From Bosea vaviloviae (lineage in GTDB: Bacteria; Pseudomonadota; Alphaproteobacteria; Rhizobiales; Beijerinckiaceae), in contig NZ_CP017147.1 of assembly GCF_001741865.1 (NCBI RefSeq), positions 1,417,001-1,481,000 of the forward strand: a stretch of 64,000 nucleotides of DNA, given 5' to 3'. Below the pieces are notes generated by a model. The model ran no database searches, was not told where the DNA came from, and saw nothing but the letters and a program-made list of their open reading frames with translations. The translations under genes were made by a program, and so were the position numbers. Positions 50,334 to 59,149 of this stretch are shown here, one piece after another (within the stretch, counting starts at the first letter, position 1; the number at the start of each line of letters is the position of its first letter).

Positions 50334-51650
50334 ATGGCGTCCTTCGCCGATAGTTTGACCCCGACCTCTGCGCTCGCGAGGCTGCTGGCGCGACGCGGAA
50401 TCCACTATGGCTGGGTCGTCGCCGCCGTGACCTTCCTGACCATGCTGGTGACGGCCGGCGCGGTTGGCGCTCCCGGCGTATTGATCACCCCGCTGCAGCG
50501 CGAATTCGGCTGGGCGACCTCCGACATCTCCTCGGCCCTGGCGGTCCGCCTGATGCTGTTTGGTTTGATGGGGCCATTTGCGGCGGCCTTCATGAACCGC
50601 TTCGGCGTGCGCAGGGTCGCGACCGTTGCGCTCACGCTGATCGGCAGCGGCATCCTCGGCTCCTTCTACATGACGCAGCTTTGGCACCTCGTGCTGCTCT
50701 GGGGCATCGTCGTCGGCCTCGGCACCGGGCTCACCGCCATGGTGCTCGGCGCGACGGTCGCGACGCGCTGGTTCTCGCATCGGCGGGGTCTCGTGCTCGG
50801 CCTGCTGACGGCGAGCACGGCGACAGGCCAGCTCGTCTTCCTGCCGCTGCTTGCGAGCCTGACCGAGCAGGTCGGCTGGCGCAGCGCGCTCGTCTTCGTC
50901 CTGGCCATGCTGGTCGTCGCGGTCGTCGCCGTGCTCGCCTTGATGCGCGATCGCCCATCCGATATCGGGCTCGCCCCCTATGGCGCTGACGCAATCGTCC
51001 CGGCCCCGGCTCAGGCTGCGAGTTTCGGCGCGATGCTGGTGTCGCCGCTGGTGGCGCTCAGGGATGCTTCGCGTACGCACACCTTCTGGGTTCTGTTCGG
51101 CACCTTCTTCGTCTGTGGGGCCAGCACCAACGGCCTCGTCCAGACCCATTTCGTCTCGCTCTGCGGGGACTACGGCATGGCGGCGGTGACGGCGGCCGGC
51201 GTGCTCGCGATGATCGGCGTCTTCGATTTCGTCGGCACGGTTGGTTCGGGCTGGCTCTCGGATCGCTATGACAGCCGCTGGCTGCTGTTCTGGTATTATG
51301 GCCTGCGCGGGCTTTCGCTGCTCTATCTGCCCTTCACCGATTTCTCCTTCTACGGCTTGTCGCTCTTTGCCGTCTTCTACGGGCTGGACTGGGTCGCGAC
51401 CGTGCCGCCGACGATCAAGATCGCGGCCGACCGCTTCGGCGAGAAGTCCAATCTCGTCTTCGGCTGGATCTTTGCCGGGCACCAGATCGGCGCAGCCTTT
51501 GCCGCCTATGGCGCGGGCTTCAGCCGGACGGTCTATGAGAGCTATCTGCCGGCCTTCTTCATCGCCGGCGCGCTTTGCCTGTTTGCTGCCGCCTTTGTGG
51601 TGACGCTGCGTGGCACGGCGATGCCGCGCCTGAAGTCGGTCGCGGCCTGA
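50334..51650 (+). CDS. MFS transporter (oxalate/formate antiporter-like)
   Basis: A 438-residue membrane protein with about 12 hydrophobic segments. It opens HYGWVVAAVTFLTMLVTAGAVGAPGVLITPLQREFGW, typical of the OFA/monocarboxylate-type MFS group, and contains RFGVRRVATVALTLIGSG (loop 2-3 signature) and SDRYDSRWLLFWYYGLRG. AGGAG lies 7 bp upstream. It is 45 bp downstream of marR and 30 bp upstream of the SDR gene. The cargo is probably an organic acid or aromatic compound. Confidence 0.88.
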   Translation: MASFADSLTPTSALARLLARRGIHYGWVVAAVTFLTMLVTAGAVGAPGVLITPLQREFGWATSDISSALAVRLMLFGLMGPFAAAFMNRFGVRRVATVALTLIGSGILGSFYMTQLWHLVLLWGIVVGLGTGLTAMVLGATVATRWFSHRRGLVLGLLTASTATGQLVFLPLLASLTEQVGWRSALVFVLAMLVVAVVAVLALMRDRPSDIGLAPYGADAIVPAPAQAASFGAMLVSPLVALRDASRTHTFWVLFGTFFVCGASTNGLVQTHFVSLCGDYGMAAVTAAGVLAMIGVFDFVGTVGSGWLSDRYDSRWLLFWYYGLRGLSLLYLPFTDFSFYGLSLFAVFYGLDWVATVPPTIKIAADRFGEKSNLVFGWIFAGHQIGAAFAAYGAGFSRTVYESYLPAFFIAGALCLFAAAFVVTLRGTAMPRLKSVAA

Positions 51651-51680
51651 TCCTACCGAACCTGTCGCAGGAGCCAGCTC

Positions 51681-52373
51681 ATGACGGCCTTTTCCTATCG
51701 TACCGCGCTGATCGTCGGAGCCGGCCCCGGCATCAGCGCCTCGCTCGCCCGCAAGCTGTCGGCCAGCGGCGTGCAGGTCGCGCTGGCCGCGCGCCATGTC
51801 GAGAAGCTCGCGCCATTGGCTGTGGAGACCGGCGCCTCGATCTTCTCGGTCGACGCTTCAGAGCAGGACGGCGTCGCGCGGCTTTTCGACGAGGTCGAGG
51901 CCAGGCTCGGCGAGCCCGATATCGTGATCTACAATGCCAGCATGGCCGTGCGCGGGCCGCTTGCCGAACTTGATCCAGCCACAGTGGCGCAATCGCTGTC
52001 GGTCAATGCCTTCGGCGCCTTCCTGGTGGTGCAGCAGGCGGCGCGGCGGATGCTGCCGCGGGAGCGGGGCGCGATCCTGCTCACCGGCGCCACGGCCGGC
52101 ATCAAGGGCTTTGCCCGCTCCGCCCCCTTCGCCATGGGCAAATTCGCCCTGCGCGGCCTTGCTCAGAGTGCGGCGCGCGAGCTTGGCCCGAAAGGCATCC
52201 ATGTCGCGCATTTCGTCATCGACGGCGGCGTGCGCAGTGCCAAGCGGCCCGATGCGTCGGACAATACGCTCGATCCCGACGCCATCGCGCAGAGCTATCT
52301 CGATGTGCTGCGCCAGCCGAGGAATGCCTGGACGATGGAGGTCGATCTCAGGCCATGGGCCGAGACCTTCTGA
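51681..52373 (+). CDS. SDR-fold protein lacking the catalytic tyrosine (SDR_c10-like)
   Basis: A 230-residue Rossmann-fold protein. The nucleotide motif GAGPGIS (13-19) and YNASMAVRG are present, but the YxxxK active site reads FAMGK, with Phe150 in place of Tyr and Lys154 retained. The lysine-tyrosine pair is needed by ordinary SDR dehydrogenases. A known subgroup (SDR_c10) has this Phe and an altered glycine motif, so this is probably a family trait and not damage. It follows the MFS gene with an AGGAG site and is likely coexpressed. The activity is unknown. Confidence 0.85.
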   Translation: MTAFSYRTALIVGAGPGISASLARKLSASGVQVALAARHVEKLAPLAVETGASIFSVDASEQDGVARLFDEVEARLGEPDIVIYNASMAVRGPLAELDPATVAQSLSVNAFGAFLVVQQAARRMLPRERGAILLTGATAGIKGFARSAPFAMGKFALRGLAQSAARELGPKGIHVAHFVIDGGVRSAKRPDASDNTLDPDAIAQSYLDVLRQPRNAWTMEVDLRPWAETF

Positions 52374-52401
52374 GGCCGGATCGTTTTTACGCAACCCATC
52401 C

Positions 52402-52481
52402 CGTCATTGCGAGCGCAGCGAAGCAATCCAGAAGGGCTCGCTCGACGCCTCCTGGATTGCTTCGCTGCGCTCGCAATGACG
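52402..52481. repeat. CGTCATTGCGAG element with perfect 30-bp arms
   Basis: The arms at 52402-52431 and 52452-52481 are exact reverse complements of 30 bp, with a 20-bp spacer. The outer part CGTCATTGCGAGCGCAGCGA matches the element at 17589-17678. It lies just after the SDR stop and before the convergent LysR gene. It could form a strong RNA hairpin and end the marR-MFS-SDR transcript. Confidence 0.85.
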
Positions 52482-52512
52482 GCGAGCCGAACGGGAAAAC
52501 GCTCTACCTCCT

Positions 52513-52569
52513 TGTTTTATCGCATTTTCTTCACGCGAACCGGTGCCCACTTCGCTCGAAAATGCTCTA
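52513..52569. repeat. dispersed palindrome, inverted copy of 15029-15082
   Basis: TTTTCTTCACGCGAACCGGT followed by GCCCACTTCGCTCGAAAATG is the reverse complement of the element at 15029-15082 with few changes. It abuts the 3' end of the LysR gene. Confidence 0.7.
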
Positions 52570-53517
52570 ACCGGCCGCGCAGGCCTCGCTATGCGGCAGG
52601 CTGGACTTGCGCTGGATCAGGTCGTTCTTGCCGAAAAGCTCGGCCAACCAGTCGACGAAGACGCGCACCTTGTTGCTGAGATGGCGGTTCGGCGGATAGA
52701 CGATGTGCAAGGGTTTCGGTGCCGAGCACCAGCTTGAGAGCAATGGCACGAGCCGGCCCGCCGTGACATGCTCCTGCACCATGAAGCTCGGCGCCTGGAT
52801 GATACCGAGCCCCGCCACCGCCGAGGCGACGTAGCCGGCACCCTCGTTCAGCGAAACGATATAGCGCCCCCGGACCTCGATGCTCTCCTTGGCGTCGACA
52901 TAGGTGAACGGCACGGTGCGGCTGGTGCCGGCGCCGCGATAGCCGACGATGTAGTGGTCGGCCTCGAGCTCGCTGGGATGGCGCGGCGTGCCGTGGCGGG
53001 CGATGTAGTCGGGCGCGGCGCAGGTGATCAGGTACATCTCCCCGATGCGCCGCGCGATCAGGCTCTGATCCTGGATCTCGCCGGCGCGGATGGCGCAGTC
53101 GAGATTTTCGGCGACGAGGTCTGCCGGGCGGTCGCTCAGGCCGAGATCGAGCTGGATCTCCGGATAACGCGCATGGAAGCCGGGCAATGCGGGGATCAGC
53201 ACCGTTATCGCCAGCAAGGTGCTGCAATCCACGCGCAACCGCCCGCTCGGCCGGGCCTGCGACAGCGCCATGCTGGAATCGAGCTCGTCGATTTCGCTCA
53301 GCACGCGCAGGGCGCGTTCATAATAGGCGGCTCCGTCCATCGTCACGGTCACGCGCCGGGTGGTACGGTTGAGCAGCTTGGCGCGCAGATGCGCCTCCAA
53401 TTGCTGGATCTGTTTCGTCACGGTGGGCTTGGGCATGTCGAGCAGATCGGCGGCGCGCGTGAAGGTGCCGGCTTCGACGACCCGGACGAAGGCGCGCATG
53501 GCGTTGAGCTGGTCCAT
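52567..53517 (-). CDS. LysR family transcriptional regulator
   Basis: A 316-residue regulator. The HTH is NAMRAFVRVVEAGTFTRAADLLDMPKPTVTKQIQQLEAHLRAKLLNRTTRRVTVTMDG, a form common in CrgA/AaeR-type members that control aromatic-acid efflux. The effector domain begins near residue 95 (RLRVDCSTLLAITVLIPALPGFHARYPEIQLDLGLSDRPADLV). It is divergent from the esterase-like gene and from the RND efflux genes beyond. Regulation of those genes is plausible but unproven. Confidence 0.9.
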   Translation of the reverse strand: MDQLNAMRAFVRVVEAGTFTRAADLLDMPKPTVTKQIQQLEAHLRAKLLNRTTRRVTVTMDGAAYYERALRVLSEIDELDSSMALSQARPSGRLRVDCSTLLAITVLIPALPGFHARYPEIQLDLGLSDRPADLVAENLDCAIRAGEIQDQSLIARRIGEMYLITCAAPDYIARHGTPRHPSELEADHYIVGYRGAGTSRTVPFTYVDAKESIEVRGRYIVSLNEGAGYVASAVAGLGIIQAPSFMVQEHVTAGRLVPLLSSWCSAPKPLHIVYPPNRHLSNKVRVFVDWLAELFGKNDLIQRKSSLPHSEACAAG

Positions 53518-53545
53518 CCCATTCTCCTCGGCCTCTCAGTCATTG

Positions 53546-53559
53546 TTTCCCTGTGGAAA
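53546..53559. promoter_or_regulatory. candidate LysR-type binding site
   Basis: TTTCC-CTGT-GGAAA is a perfect short palindrome 29 bp upstream of the LysR start. A second AT-rich partial symmetry, AATAATG...CATTTATT, follows at about 53558-53586. Both are in the region shared with the divergent esterase-like gene. Confidence 0.4.
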
Positions 53560-53641
53560 TAATGAATGAGCAAATATGCCATTTATTACCCGATGAGCAT
53601 CACTTAAATCACGCTGCACTGCAACAGCAATTGGCGACCCC

Positions 53642-54478
53642 ATGTCCGTTTCGCCCCTTCCGCAACTTCGTACCCGGCGCGCCGTCTTCTGGCGGCAGGA
53701 GACGATTGCGGCTGCGCAGGGCTCGCTTGCCGCCCGGCTCTATGCCCCGGCCGAGATCGAGCCCGAGGCCGGGTTGGTCCTGCATCTCCATGGCGGTTCC
53801 TTCAGCAGCGGTTCGCTGGCGGAGGGCGAGGCGGTTGCGACGGCGCTGGCCGAGGCCGGGGCTATCGTCATGTCGATCGATTATCCGCTGGCGCCAGGCC
53901 ACCGCTTTCCCGAGGCGCTCGAGGCCGCCTATGCCGCGCTCCAGACGCTGGCCAAGGGCCGTGCCCGCTGGGCCTCGAAACATGCGCCAATCTATGTGGC
54001 GGGCGAGGAGGCGGGCGGCAACCTTGCCGCCGCGCTTGCCTTGATGGCGCGTGATCGTCGTGGACCGGAGCTGGCCGGCCAGATCCTGTTCTCGCCGATG
54101 CTCGATGCCTGTCTCGGCACCTATTCGCTGCGCACGGCCGAGGCGGGTCCGGTTGGGTGCCGCTGGGCCGATGGCTGGGCCGATTATCTCGGCACGCCGG
54201 ACAAGGCGGCCCACCCTTACGCGGCCCCGCTCAACGCCTCCAGGCTGACGGGCCTCGCGCCGGCGCTCCTGATCTCGTCGCAGGACGATCCGTTGCGGGA
54301 CGAAGCCGCACATTATGCAGCGCGGTTGCAGGAAGCGGGTGTGACGGTCCGCCACCATGTGCAGACTGGCCCGACGCAATGGCCGGATGCCTATGCCGGT
54401 GCTCCCGAGGAAGGCTCCTGCCTCTGTCTGGCATGCAACCATGTCACTGAATTCTATGCCCTGACCGCGCCGCCCTAG
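53642..54478 (+). CDS. alpha/beta hydrolase (HSL/acetyl esterase-like) lacking the nucleophile serine
   Basis: A 278-residue protein with the oxyanion-hole motif LHLHGGSF (HGG at 50-52) and IDYPLAPGHRFPEALEAAY, typical of the hormone-sensitive-lipase-like esterases. The nucleophile elbow GDSAGG reads GEEAGG (121-126), with Glu123 where the catalytic serine should be; bases 54001-54010 show GAG GAG clearly. The usual HGF catalytic-His segment near the C-terminus is also not seen; QDDPLRDEA, with the acid residue, remains. It is probably not an ordinary esterase. It precedes the RND adaptor gene by 51 bp on the same strand. Confidence 0.8.
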   Translation: MSVSPLPQLRTRRAVFWRQETIAAAQGSLAARLYAPAEIEPEAGLVLHLHGGSFSSGSLAEGEAVATALAEAGAIVMSIDYPLAPGHRFPEALEAAYAALQTLAKGRARWASKHAPIYVAGEEAGGNLAAALALMARDRRGPELAGQILFSPMLDACLGTYSLRTAEAGPVGCRWADGWADYLGTPDKAAHPYAAPLNASRLTGLAPALLISSQDDPLRDEAAHYAARLQEAGVTVRHHVQTGPTQWPDAYAGAPEEGSCLCLACNHVTEFYALTAPP

Positions 54479-54529
54479 GCGCACTCCCGGCAACGATTTT
54501 CAATTTTATCTCTTGGAAGGAATGGACCC

Positions 54530-55735
54530 ATGATTCAGGGAACGAACCGTCGTCGCCTTTTGGGCGGCTTTGCCGCCAGCGCTTCGCTCGCGGCCATTGT
54601 CATCGTCAATGCCACCGCCAATCACGCGCAGGGCGACACCCCGCCCGCCGCCCCGCCGGCGACCCCCGTTTCGGTTGCGACCGTGGAGCAGCGCGATCTC
54701 GTCGCCTGGGCCGAGTTCTCCGGCCGGCTGGAGGCGATCGAGCGCGTCGAGGTGCGCTCGCGCGTCTCCGGCGTGATCGAGGCTGTGCATTTCCGCGAGG
54801 GCAGCCTCGTCAAGCAGGGCGACCTGCTGATCAGCATCGACCAGGCGCCTTATCTCGCAGAGTTCGAGCGGACGCAGGCGCAGGTGCTGGCGGCGGAAGC
54901 CCGGGTTGCGCTGGCGGCCGGCGAGAATGAGCGCGGCCAGCAATTGATGGCGAGCCGCAACGTCTCGCAGAAGGATCTCGACACGCGCTTCAACGCGCTG
55001 CGCGAGGCGCAGGCCAATCTGCGCGCCGCTCAGGCCGCCCAGCAGACCGCGCGGCTCAACCTCGACTACACCCAGATCCGCGCGCCGATCAGTGGGCGCA
55101 TCGGCCGGCTCGACGTCACCACCGGCAATCTCGTCGCGGCGGGTGCAAGCGCGCCGCTGATGACGACGCTGCTCTCGGTCGATCCGATCTATGCCGCCTT
55201 CAATGCCGACGAGAAGACGGTGCTCGACGCGCTGGCTTCGCTGCCGGAGGGCAATCGCTCGCTCGAGCAGATCCCGGTCAGGCTCACCACCGCAACCAGC
55301 GAAGGCGCGAGCTTCACCGGCAAGCTGCGCTTCGTCGACAACGGCATCGACGCCGCCAGCGGCACGGTGCGCGTGCGCGCCGTGCTCGACAATCCCGGCG
55401 GCAAGCTGATGCCGGGCCAGTTCGTCCGGGTCCAGATGGGGCAGGCCCGTTCCGAGCCGGCGCTGGTCATCAACGATCGCGCCGTCGGCACCGACCAGAA
55501 CAAGAAGTTCGTCTTCGTCGTCGGCGCCGACAGCAAGGCCGCCTGGCGCGAGGTCACGCTCGGCGCGTCGAATGACGGGCTGCGCATCGTCACCAGCGGC
55601 CTGAAGGCTGGCGAGCGGATCATCGTCAATGGCCTGCAGCGCATCCGGCCGGGAGCGACCGTCGCGCCCGAATCCGTGCCGATGGCCGAAAAGTCCGAAC
55701 TGCGCGCCGCCAAGACCGAACTCGCCCAACGCTGA
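54530..55735 (+). CDS. RND efflux periplasmic adaptor (membrane fusion protein, MexA/AcrA-like)
   Basis: A 401-residue adaptor with an N-terminal membrane anchor or signal (RRRLLGGFAASASLAAIVIVNA), a barrel-sandwich hybrid (EFSGRLEAIERVEVRSRVSGVIEAVHFREGSLVKQGDLLISID), an alpha-hairpin and the beta-barrel segment GTVRVRAVLDNPGGKLMPGQFVRVQMG. A GGAAGG ribosome-binding site precedes the ATG. It is the first gene of a two-gene efflux operon with the inner-membrane pump. No outer-membrane channel gene is adjacent, so a TolC-type protein must come from elsewhere. Confidence 0.92.
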   Translation: MIQGTNRRRLLGGFAASASLAAIVIVNATANHAQGDTPPAAPPATPVSVATVEQRDLVAWAEFSGRLEAIERVEVRSRVSGVIEAVHFREGSLVKQGDLLISIDQAPYLAEFERTQAQVLAAEARVALAAGENERGQQLMASRNVSQKDLDTRFNALREAQANLRAAQAAQQTARLNLDYTQIRAPISGRIGRLDVTTGNLVAAGASAPLMTTLLSVDPIYAAFNADEKTVLDALASLPEGNRSLEQIPVRLTTATSEGASFTGKLRFVDNGIDAASGTVRVRAVLDNPGGKLMPGQFVRVQMGQARSEPALVINDRAVGTDQNKKFVFVVGADSKAAWREVTLGASNDGLRIVTSGLKAGERIIVNGLQRIRPGATVAPESVPMAEKSELRAAKTELAQR

Positions 55736-55744
55736 GGGCTTTAG

Positions 55745-55860
55745 CCGTCATTCTCGGGCGAAGCCCTCGGGTCCGATCTTCGATCGGCCCAAGGATAAAC
55801 TCCGCGCAGACCCGAGAAGCTCCTGCAGGAGATGGCCGGGTCAAGCCCGGCCATGACGGC
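55745..55860. repeat. CATTCTCGGG/CCCGAGAA palindromic cluster inside the RND operon
   Basis: The 166-bp gap between the adaptor and pump genes holds GCCGTCATTCTCGGGCGAAG with CCCGAGAA downstream, CCGATCTTCGATCGG, and ATGGCCGGGTCAAGCCCGGCCAT followed by GACGGC. It is a member of the family at 19339 and 29218. It is transcribed with the operon and could alter the adaptor-to-pump ratio. Confidence 0.65.
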
Positions 55861-55901
55861 GTGTTTCCACGCAAGACATCCGCTCCAAAGGGGGGCGTGC
55901 C

Positions 55902-58900
55902 ATGAACCTGTCCAAATTCTTCATCGACCGGCCGATCTTCGCCGGCGTCCTTTCCGTGCTCATCCTCGTCGCAGGCCTGCTCTCGCTGCGGGTCCTGCCG
56001 ATCTCGGAATATCCCGAGGTCGTGCCGCCGACCATCGTGGTGCGCGCGCAGTATCCAGGCGCCAACCCGCGCGTCATCGCCGAGACCGTCGCCACGCCGA
56101 TCGAGGAGCAGATCAACGGCGTCGAAGGCATGCTCTACATGTCGAGCCAGGCGACGACCGACGGCGTGATGACGCTGAACGTCACCTTCAAGCTCGGCAC
56201 CGACCCCGACAAGGCCCAGCAGCTCGTCCAGAACCGCGTCAGCCAGGCCGAGCCGCGGCTGCCGGAAGAGGTCCGCCGCCTCGGCGTGACCACGATCAAG
56301 AGCTCGCCCGACCTGACGATGGTGGTCCACATCACCTCGCCGAACGGCCGCTACGACATGACCTATCTGCGCAACTACGCCGTCCTCAACGTCAAGGACC
56401 GGCTGGCGCGCATCGATGGCGTCGGCCAGGTCCAGCTCTTCGGCTCCGGCGATTATTCGCTGCGCGTCTGGCTCGATCCGCAGAGGATGGCCGAGCATGG
56501 CCTTTCGCCGAGCGACGTCGTCAACGAGATCCGCGCCCAGAACGTCCAGGCCGCCGCCGGCGTCATCGGTTCCTCGCCGAATGCGCCCGGGCTCGACCTG
56601 CAGCTTTCGGTCAATGCGCAGGGCCGCCTCCAGAGCGAGGAGGAGTTCGGCGACATCATCATCAAGACCAGCGCGTCGGGTGCAGTGACCCGCCTGCGCG
56701 ACGTCGCCCGCATCGAGCTCGGTGCGGCCGAATACGCGCTGCGCTCGCTGCTCAACGGCAAATCGGCCGTCGCGGTCCCGGTCTTCCAGGCCCCGAACTC
56801 GAACGCCATCGCCATTGCCGACCGTGTCCGGGAGGTGATGCAGGAGATCAAGCAGAACATGCCCGAGGGCGTGGACTACTCGATCGTCTACGACACCACC
56901 CAGTTCGTGCGGGCCTCGATCGAGGCCGTCGTCCATACGCTGCTGGAGGCGATCGCGCTCGTCGTGCTCGTCGTCATCGTCTTCCTGCAGACCTGGCGGG
57001 CCTCGATCATCCCGCTCGTCGCCGTGCCGATCTCGGTCATTGGCACCTTCGCGGTGATGTATCTCTTCGGCTTCTCGATCAACGCGCTCAGCCTGTTCGG
57101 CCTGGTGCTGGCGATCGGTATCGTCGTCGACGACGCCATCGTCGTGGTCGAGAATGTCGAGCGCAACATCGAGGGAGGCCTGGAGCCGCGCGAGGCGACC
57201 TACAAGGCGATGCGCGAGGTTTCCGGCCCGATCATCGCGATCGCGCTCGTGCTCGTCGCGGTCTTTGTGCCGCTGGCCTTCATCAGCGGCCTGACCGGCC
57301 AGTTCTACCGTCAGTTCGCGCTCACCATCGCGATCTCGACGGTGATCTCGGCGGTGAATTCGCTGACATTGTCTCCGGCGCTTGCCGCACTGCTGCTGCG
57401 CTCGCACGATGCGCCCAAGGACCTGCTGACCCGCGCCATGGACGGCGTCTTCGGCTGGTTCTTCCGCGGCTTCAACCGCTTCTTCAACCGCTCCTCGCAG
57501 GCCTATGGCGGCGGCGTGAAGCGCATTCTCGGCCGCAAGACGGTGATGATGGTGGTCTATATCGGCTTGGTCGCGCTGACCGTCGGCCTGTTCCGTACCA
57601 TCCCCGGCGGCTTCGTGCCCGGCCAGGACAAGCAGTACCTCGTCGGCTTCGCGCAACTGCCTGACGCCGCGACACTCGACCGCACGGAGGACGTCATCCG
57701 CCGCATGGACGAGATCGCCCTGAAGCATCCCGGCGTCGAGAATGCGATCTCCTTTCCCGGCCTCTCGATCAACGGCTTCACCAACTCCTCGAATGCCGGC
57801 ATCGTCTTCGTCGGGCTGAAGTCCTTCGACCAGCGCAAGACGCCCGATCTCAATGGCGCCGCCATCGCCATGCAGCTCAACAAGGAGTTTGCCAGCATCA
57901 AGGAGGCGTTCATCGCCATGTTCCCGCCGCCGCCCGTCCAGGGTCTCGGCACCATCGGCGGCTTCAAGCTGCAGATCGAGGATCGTGCCGGCCTCGGCTA
58001 CAAGGCGTTGGACGAGGCGACCAAGGCCTTCATGGCCAAGGCCGCGACGGCGCCCGAGCTCGCCGGCATGTTCTCGAGCTTCCAGGTCAACGTCCCGCAG
58101 CTCTATGCCGATATCGACCGCACCAAGGCGCGCCAGCTCGGCGTTGCCGTGACCGATGTCTTCGAGACGCTGCAGATCTATCTCGGCTCGTCCTATGTGA
58201 ACGACTTCAACAAGTTCGGCCGCACCTACACGGTGCGCGTCCAGGCCGATGCGCCCTTCCGCGCCTATGCCGAGGATATCGGCAAGCTGAAGGTCCGCTC
58301 GAAATCGGGTGAGATGGTGCCGCTCAACGCCGTGCTGAACGTGCGCAACGACACCGGGCCGGAACGCGCCATGCGCTATAACGGCTTCCTCAGCGCCGAC
58401 ATCAATGCCGGCGCCGCCCCGGGCTACTCCTCGGGGCAGGCCCAGGCCGCTGCCGAGCGCATCGCCAAGGAGACGCTGCCCAAGGGCTTCGCCTTCGAAT
58501 GGACCGAGCTGACCTATCAGGAGATCCTGGCGGGCAACTCGTCGCTGCTCGTCTTCCCGCTGGCGATCCTGCTCGTCTTCCTGGTGCTGGCGGCGCAATA
58601 TGAGAGCCTGACCCTGCCGATCGCGATCATCATGATCATCCCGATGGGCCTGCTCGCGGCGATGACCGGCGTCTGGTACACGGGCGGCGACAACAATGTC
58701 TTCACCCAGATCGGCCTCGTCGTCCTGGTGGGACTATCCGCCAAGAACGCGATCCTGATCGTCGAGTTCGCCCGCGAATTGGAGTTCGAGGGCAGGACGC
58801 CGGTCGAGGCCGCGATCGAGGCGAGCCGCCTGCGCCTGCGTCCGATCCTGATGACCTCGCTTGCCTTCATCATGGGCGTGGTGCCGCTGGTGACGTCGAC

Positions 58901-59084
58901 CGGGGCAGGCGCCGAGATGCGCCACGCCATGGGCGTCGCGGTCTTCGCCGGCATGATCGGCGTCACCGCCTTCGGCATCTTCCTGACGCCGGTGTTCTAC
59001 GTGCTGATGCGCAAGCTGACCGGCAATAAGCCGCTGAAGCAGATCGATCATCCGCCTGTCCCGCGGCTGACCGAGGTGGCCTGA
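55902..59084 (+). CDS. RND multidrug efflux transporter permease (HAE1 family, MexB/AcrB-like)
   Basis: A 1060-residue inner-membrane pump, the normal HAE1 length, with 12 membrane segments in two halves and two large periplasmic loops. Motifs include FFIDRPIFAGVLSVLILVAG at the N-terminus, the proton-relay Asp pair in GLVLAIGIVVDDAIVVVENVER (TM4), and GLSAKNAILIVEFARELE (TM10, with the lysine). It exports drugs, solvents or metabolites with the adaptor encoded upstream. A strong intrinsic terminator follows. Confidence 0.95.
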   Translation: MNLSKFFIDRPIFAGVLSVLILVAGLLSLRVLPISEYPEVVPPTIVVRAQYPGANPRVIAETVATPIEEQINGVEGMLYMSSQATTDGVMTLNVTFKLGTDPDKAQQLVQNRVSQAEPRLPEEVRRLGVTTIKSSPDLTMVVHITSPNGRYDMTYLRNYAVLNVKDRLARIDGVGQVQLFGSGDYSLRVWLDPQRMAEHGLSPSDVVNEIRAQNVQAAAGVIGSSPNAPGLDLQLSVNAQGRLQSEEEFGDIIIKTSASGAVTRLRDVARIELGAAEYALRSLLNGKSAVAVPVFQAPNSNAIAIADRVREVMQEIKQNMPEGVDYSIVYDTTQFVRASIEAVVHTLLEAIALVVLVVIVFLQTWRASIIPLVAVPISVIGTFAVMYLFGFSINALSLFGLVLAIGIVVDDAIVVVENVERNIEGGLEPREATYKAMREVSGPIIAIALVLVAVFVPLAFISGLTGQFYRQFALTIAISTVISAVNSLTLSPALAALLLRSHDAPKDLLTRAMDGVFGWFFRGFNRFFNRSSQAYGGGVKRILGRKTVMMVVYIGLVALTVGLFRTIPGGFVPGQDKQYLVGFAQLPDAATLDRTEDVIRRMDEIALKHPGVENAISFPGLSINGFTNSSNAGIVFVGLKSFDQRKTPDLNGAAIAMQLNKEFASIKEAFIAMFPPPPVQGLGTIGGFKLQIEDRAGLGYKALDEATKAFMAKAATAPELAGMFSSFQVNVPQLYADIDRTKARQLGVAVTDVFETLQIYLGSSYVNDFNKFGRTYTVRVQADAPFRAYAEDIGKLKVRSKSGEMVPLNAVLNVRNDTGPERAMRYNGFLSADINAGAAPGYSSGQAQAAAERIAKETLPKGFAFEWTELTYQEILAGNSSLLVFPLAILLVFLVLAAQYESLTLPIAIIMIIPMGLLAAMTGVWYTGGDNNVFTQIGLVVLVGLSAKNAILIVEFARELEFEGRTPVEAAIEASRLRLRPILMTSLAFIMGVVPLVTSTGAGAEMRHAMGVAVFAGMIGVTAFGIFLTPVFYVLMRKLTGNKPLKQIDHPPVPRLTEVA

Positions 59085-59113
59085 GGCATGAGGCTTGAAG
59101 GTTGAAAGACATG

Positions 59114-59147
59114 ATCGCCGGAGCGTTCCCCGCTCCGGCGATTTTTC
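59114..59147 (+). terminator. intrinsic terminator of the RND operon
   Basis: A perfect 12-bp stem, ATCGCCGGAGCG (59114-59125) with CGCTCCGGCGAT (59131-59142) around TTCCC, is followed directly by TTTTCG. It lies 30 bp after the pump stop and just before the end of the convergent dehydrogenase gene. This is the clearest classical terminator in the window. Confidence 0.85.
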
Positions 59148-59149
59148 GT

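Noticed and set aside
55626..58598. A 990-codon open frame on the minus strand opposite the RND pump gene
   Set aside because: Its translation is rich in Arg, Asp, His and Gly without any family motif, as expected for the antisense frame of a GC-rich gene. The plus-strand RND pump is unmistakable.
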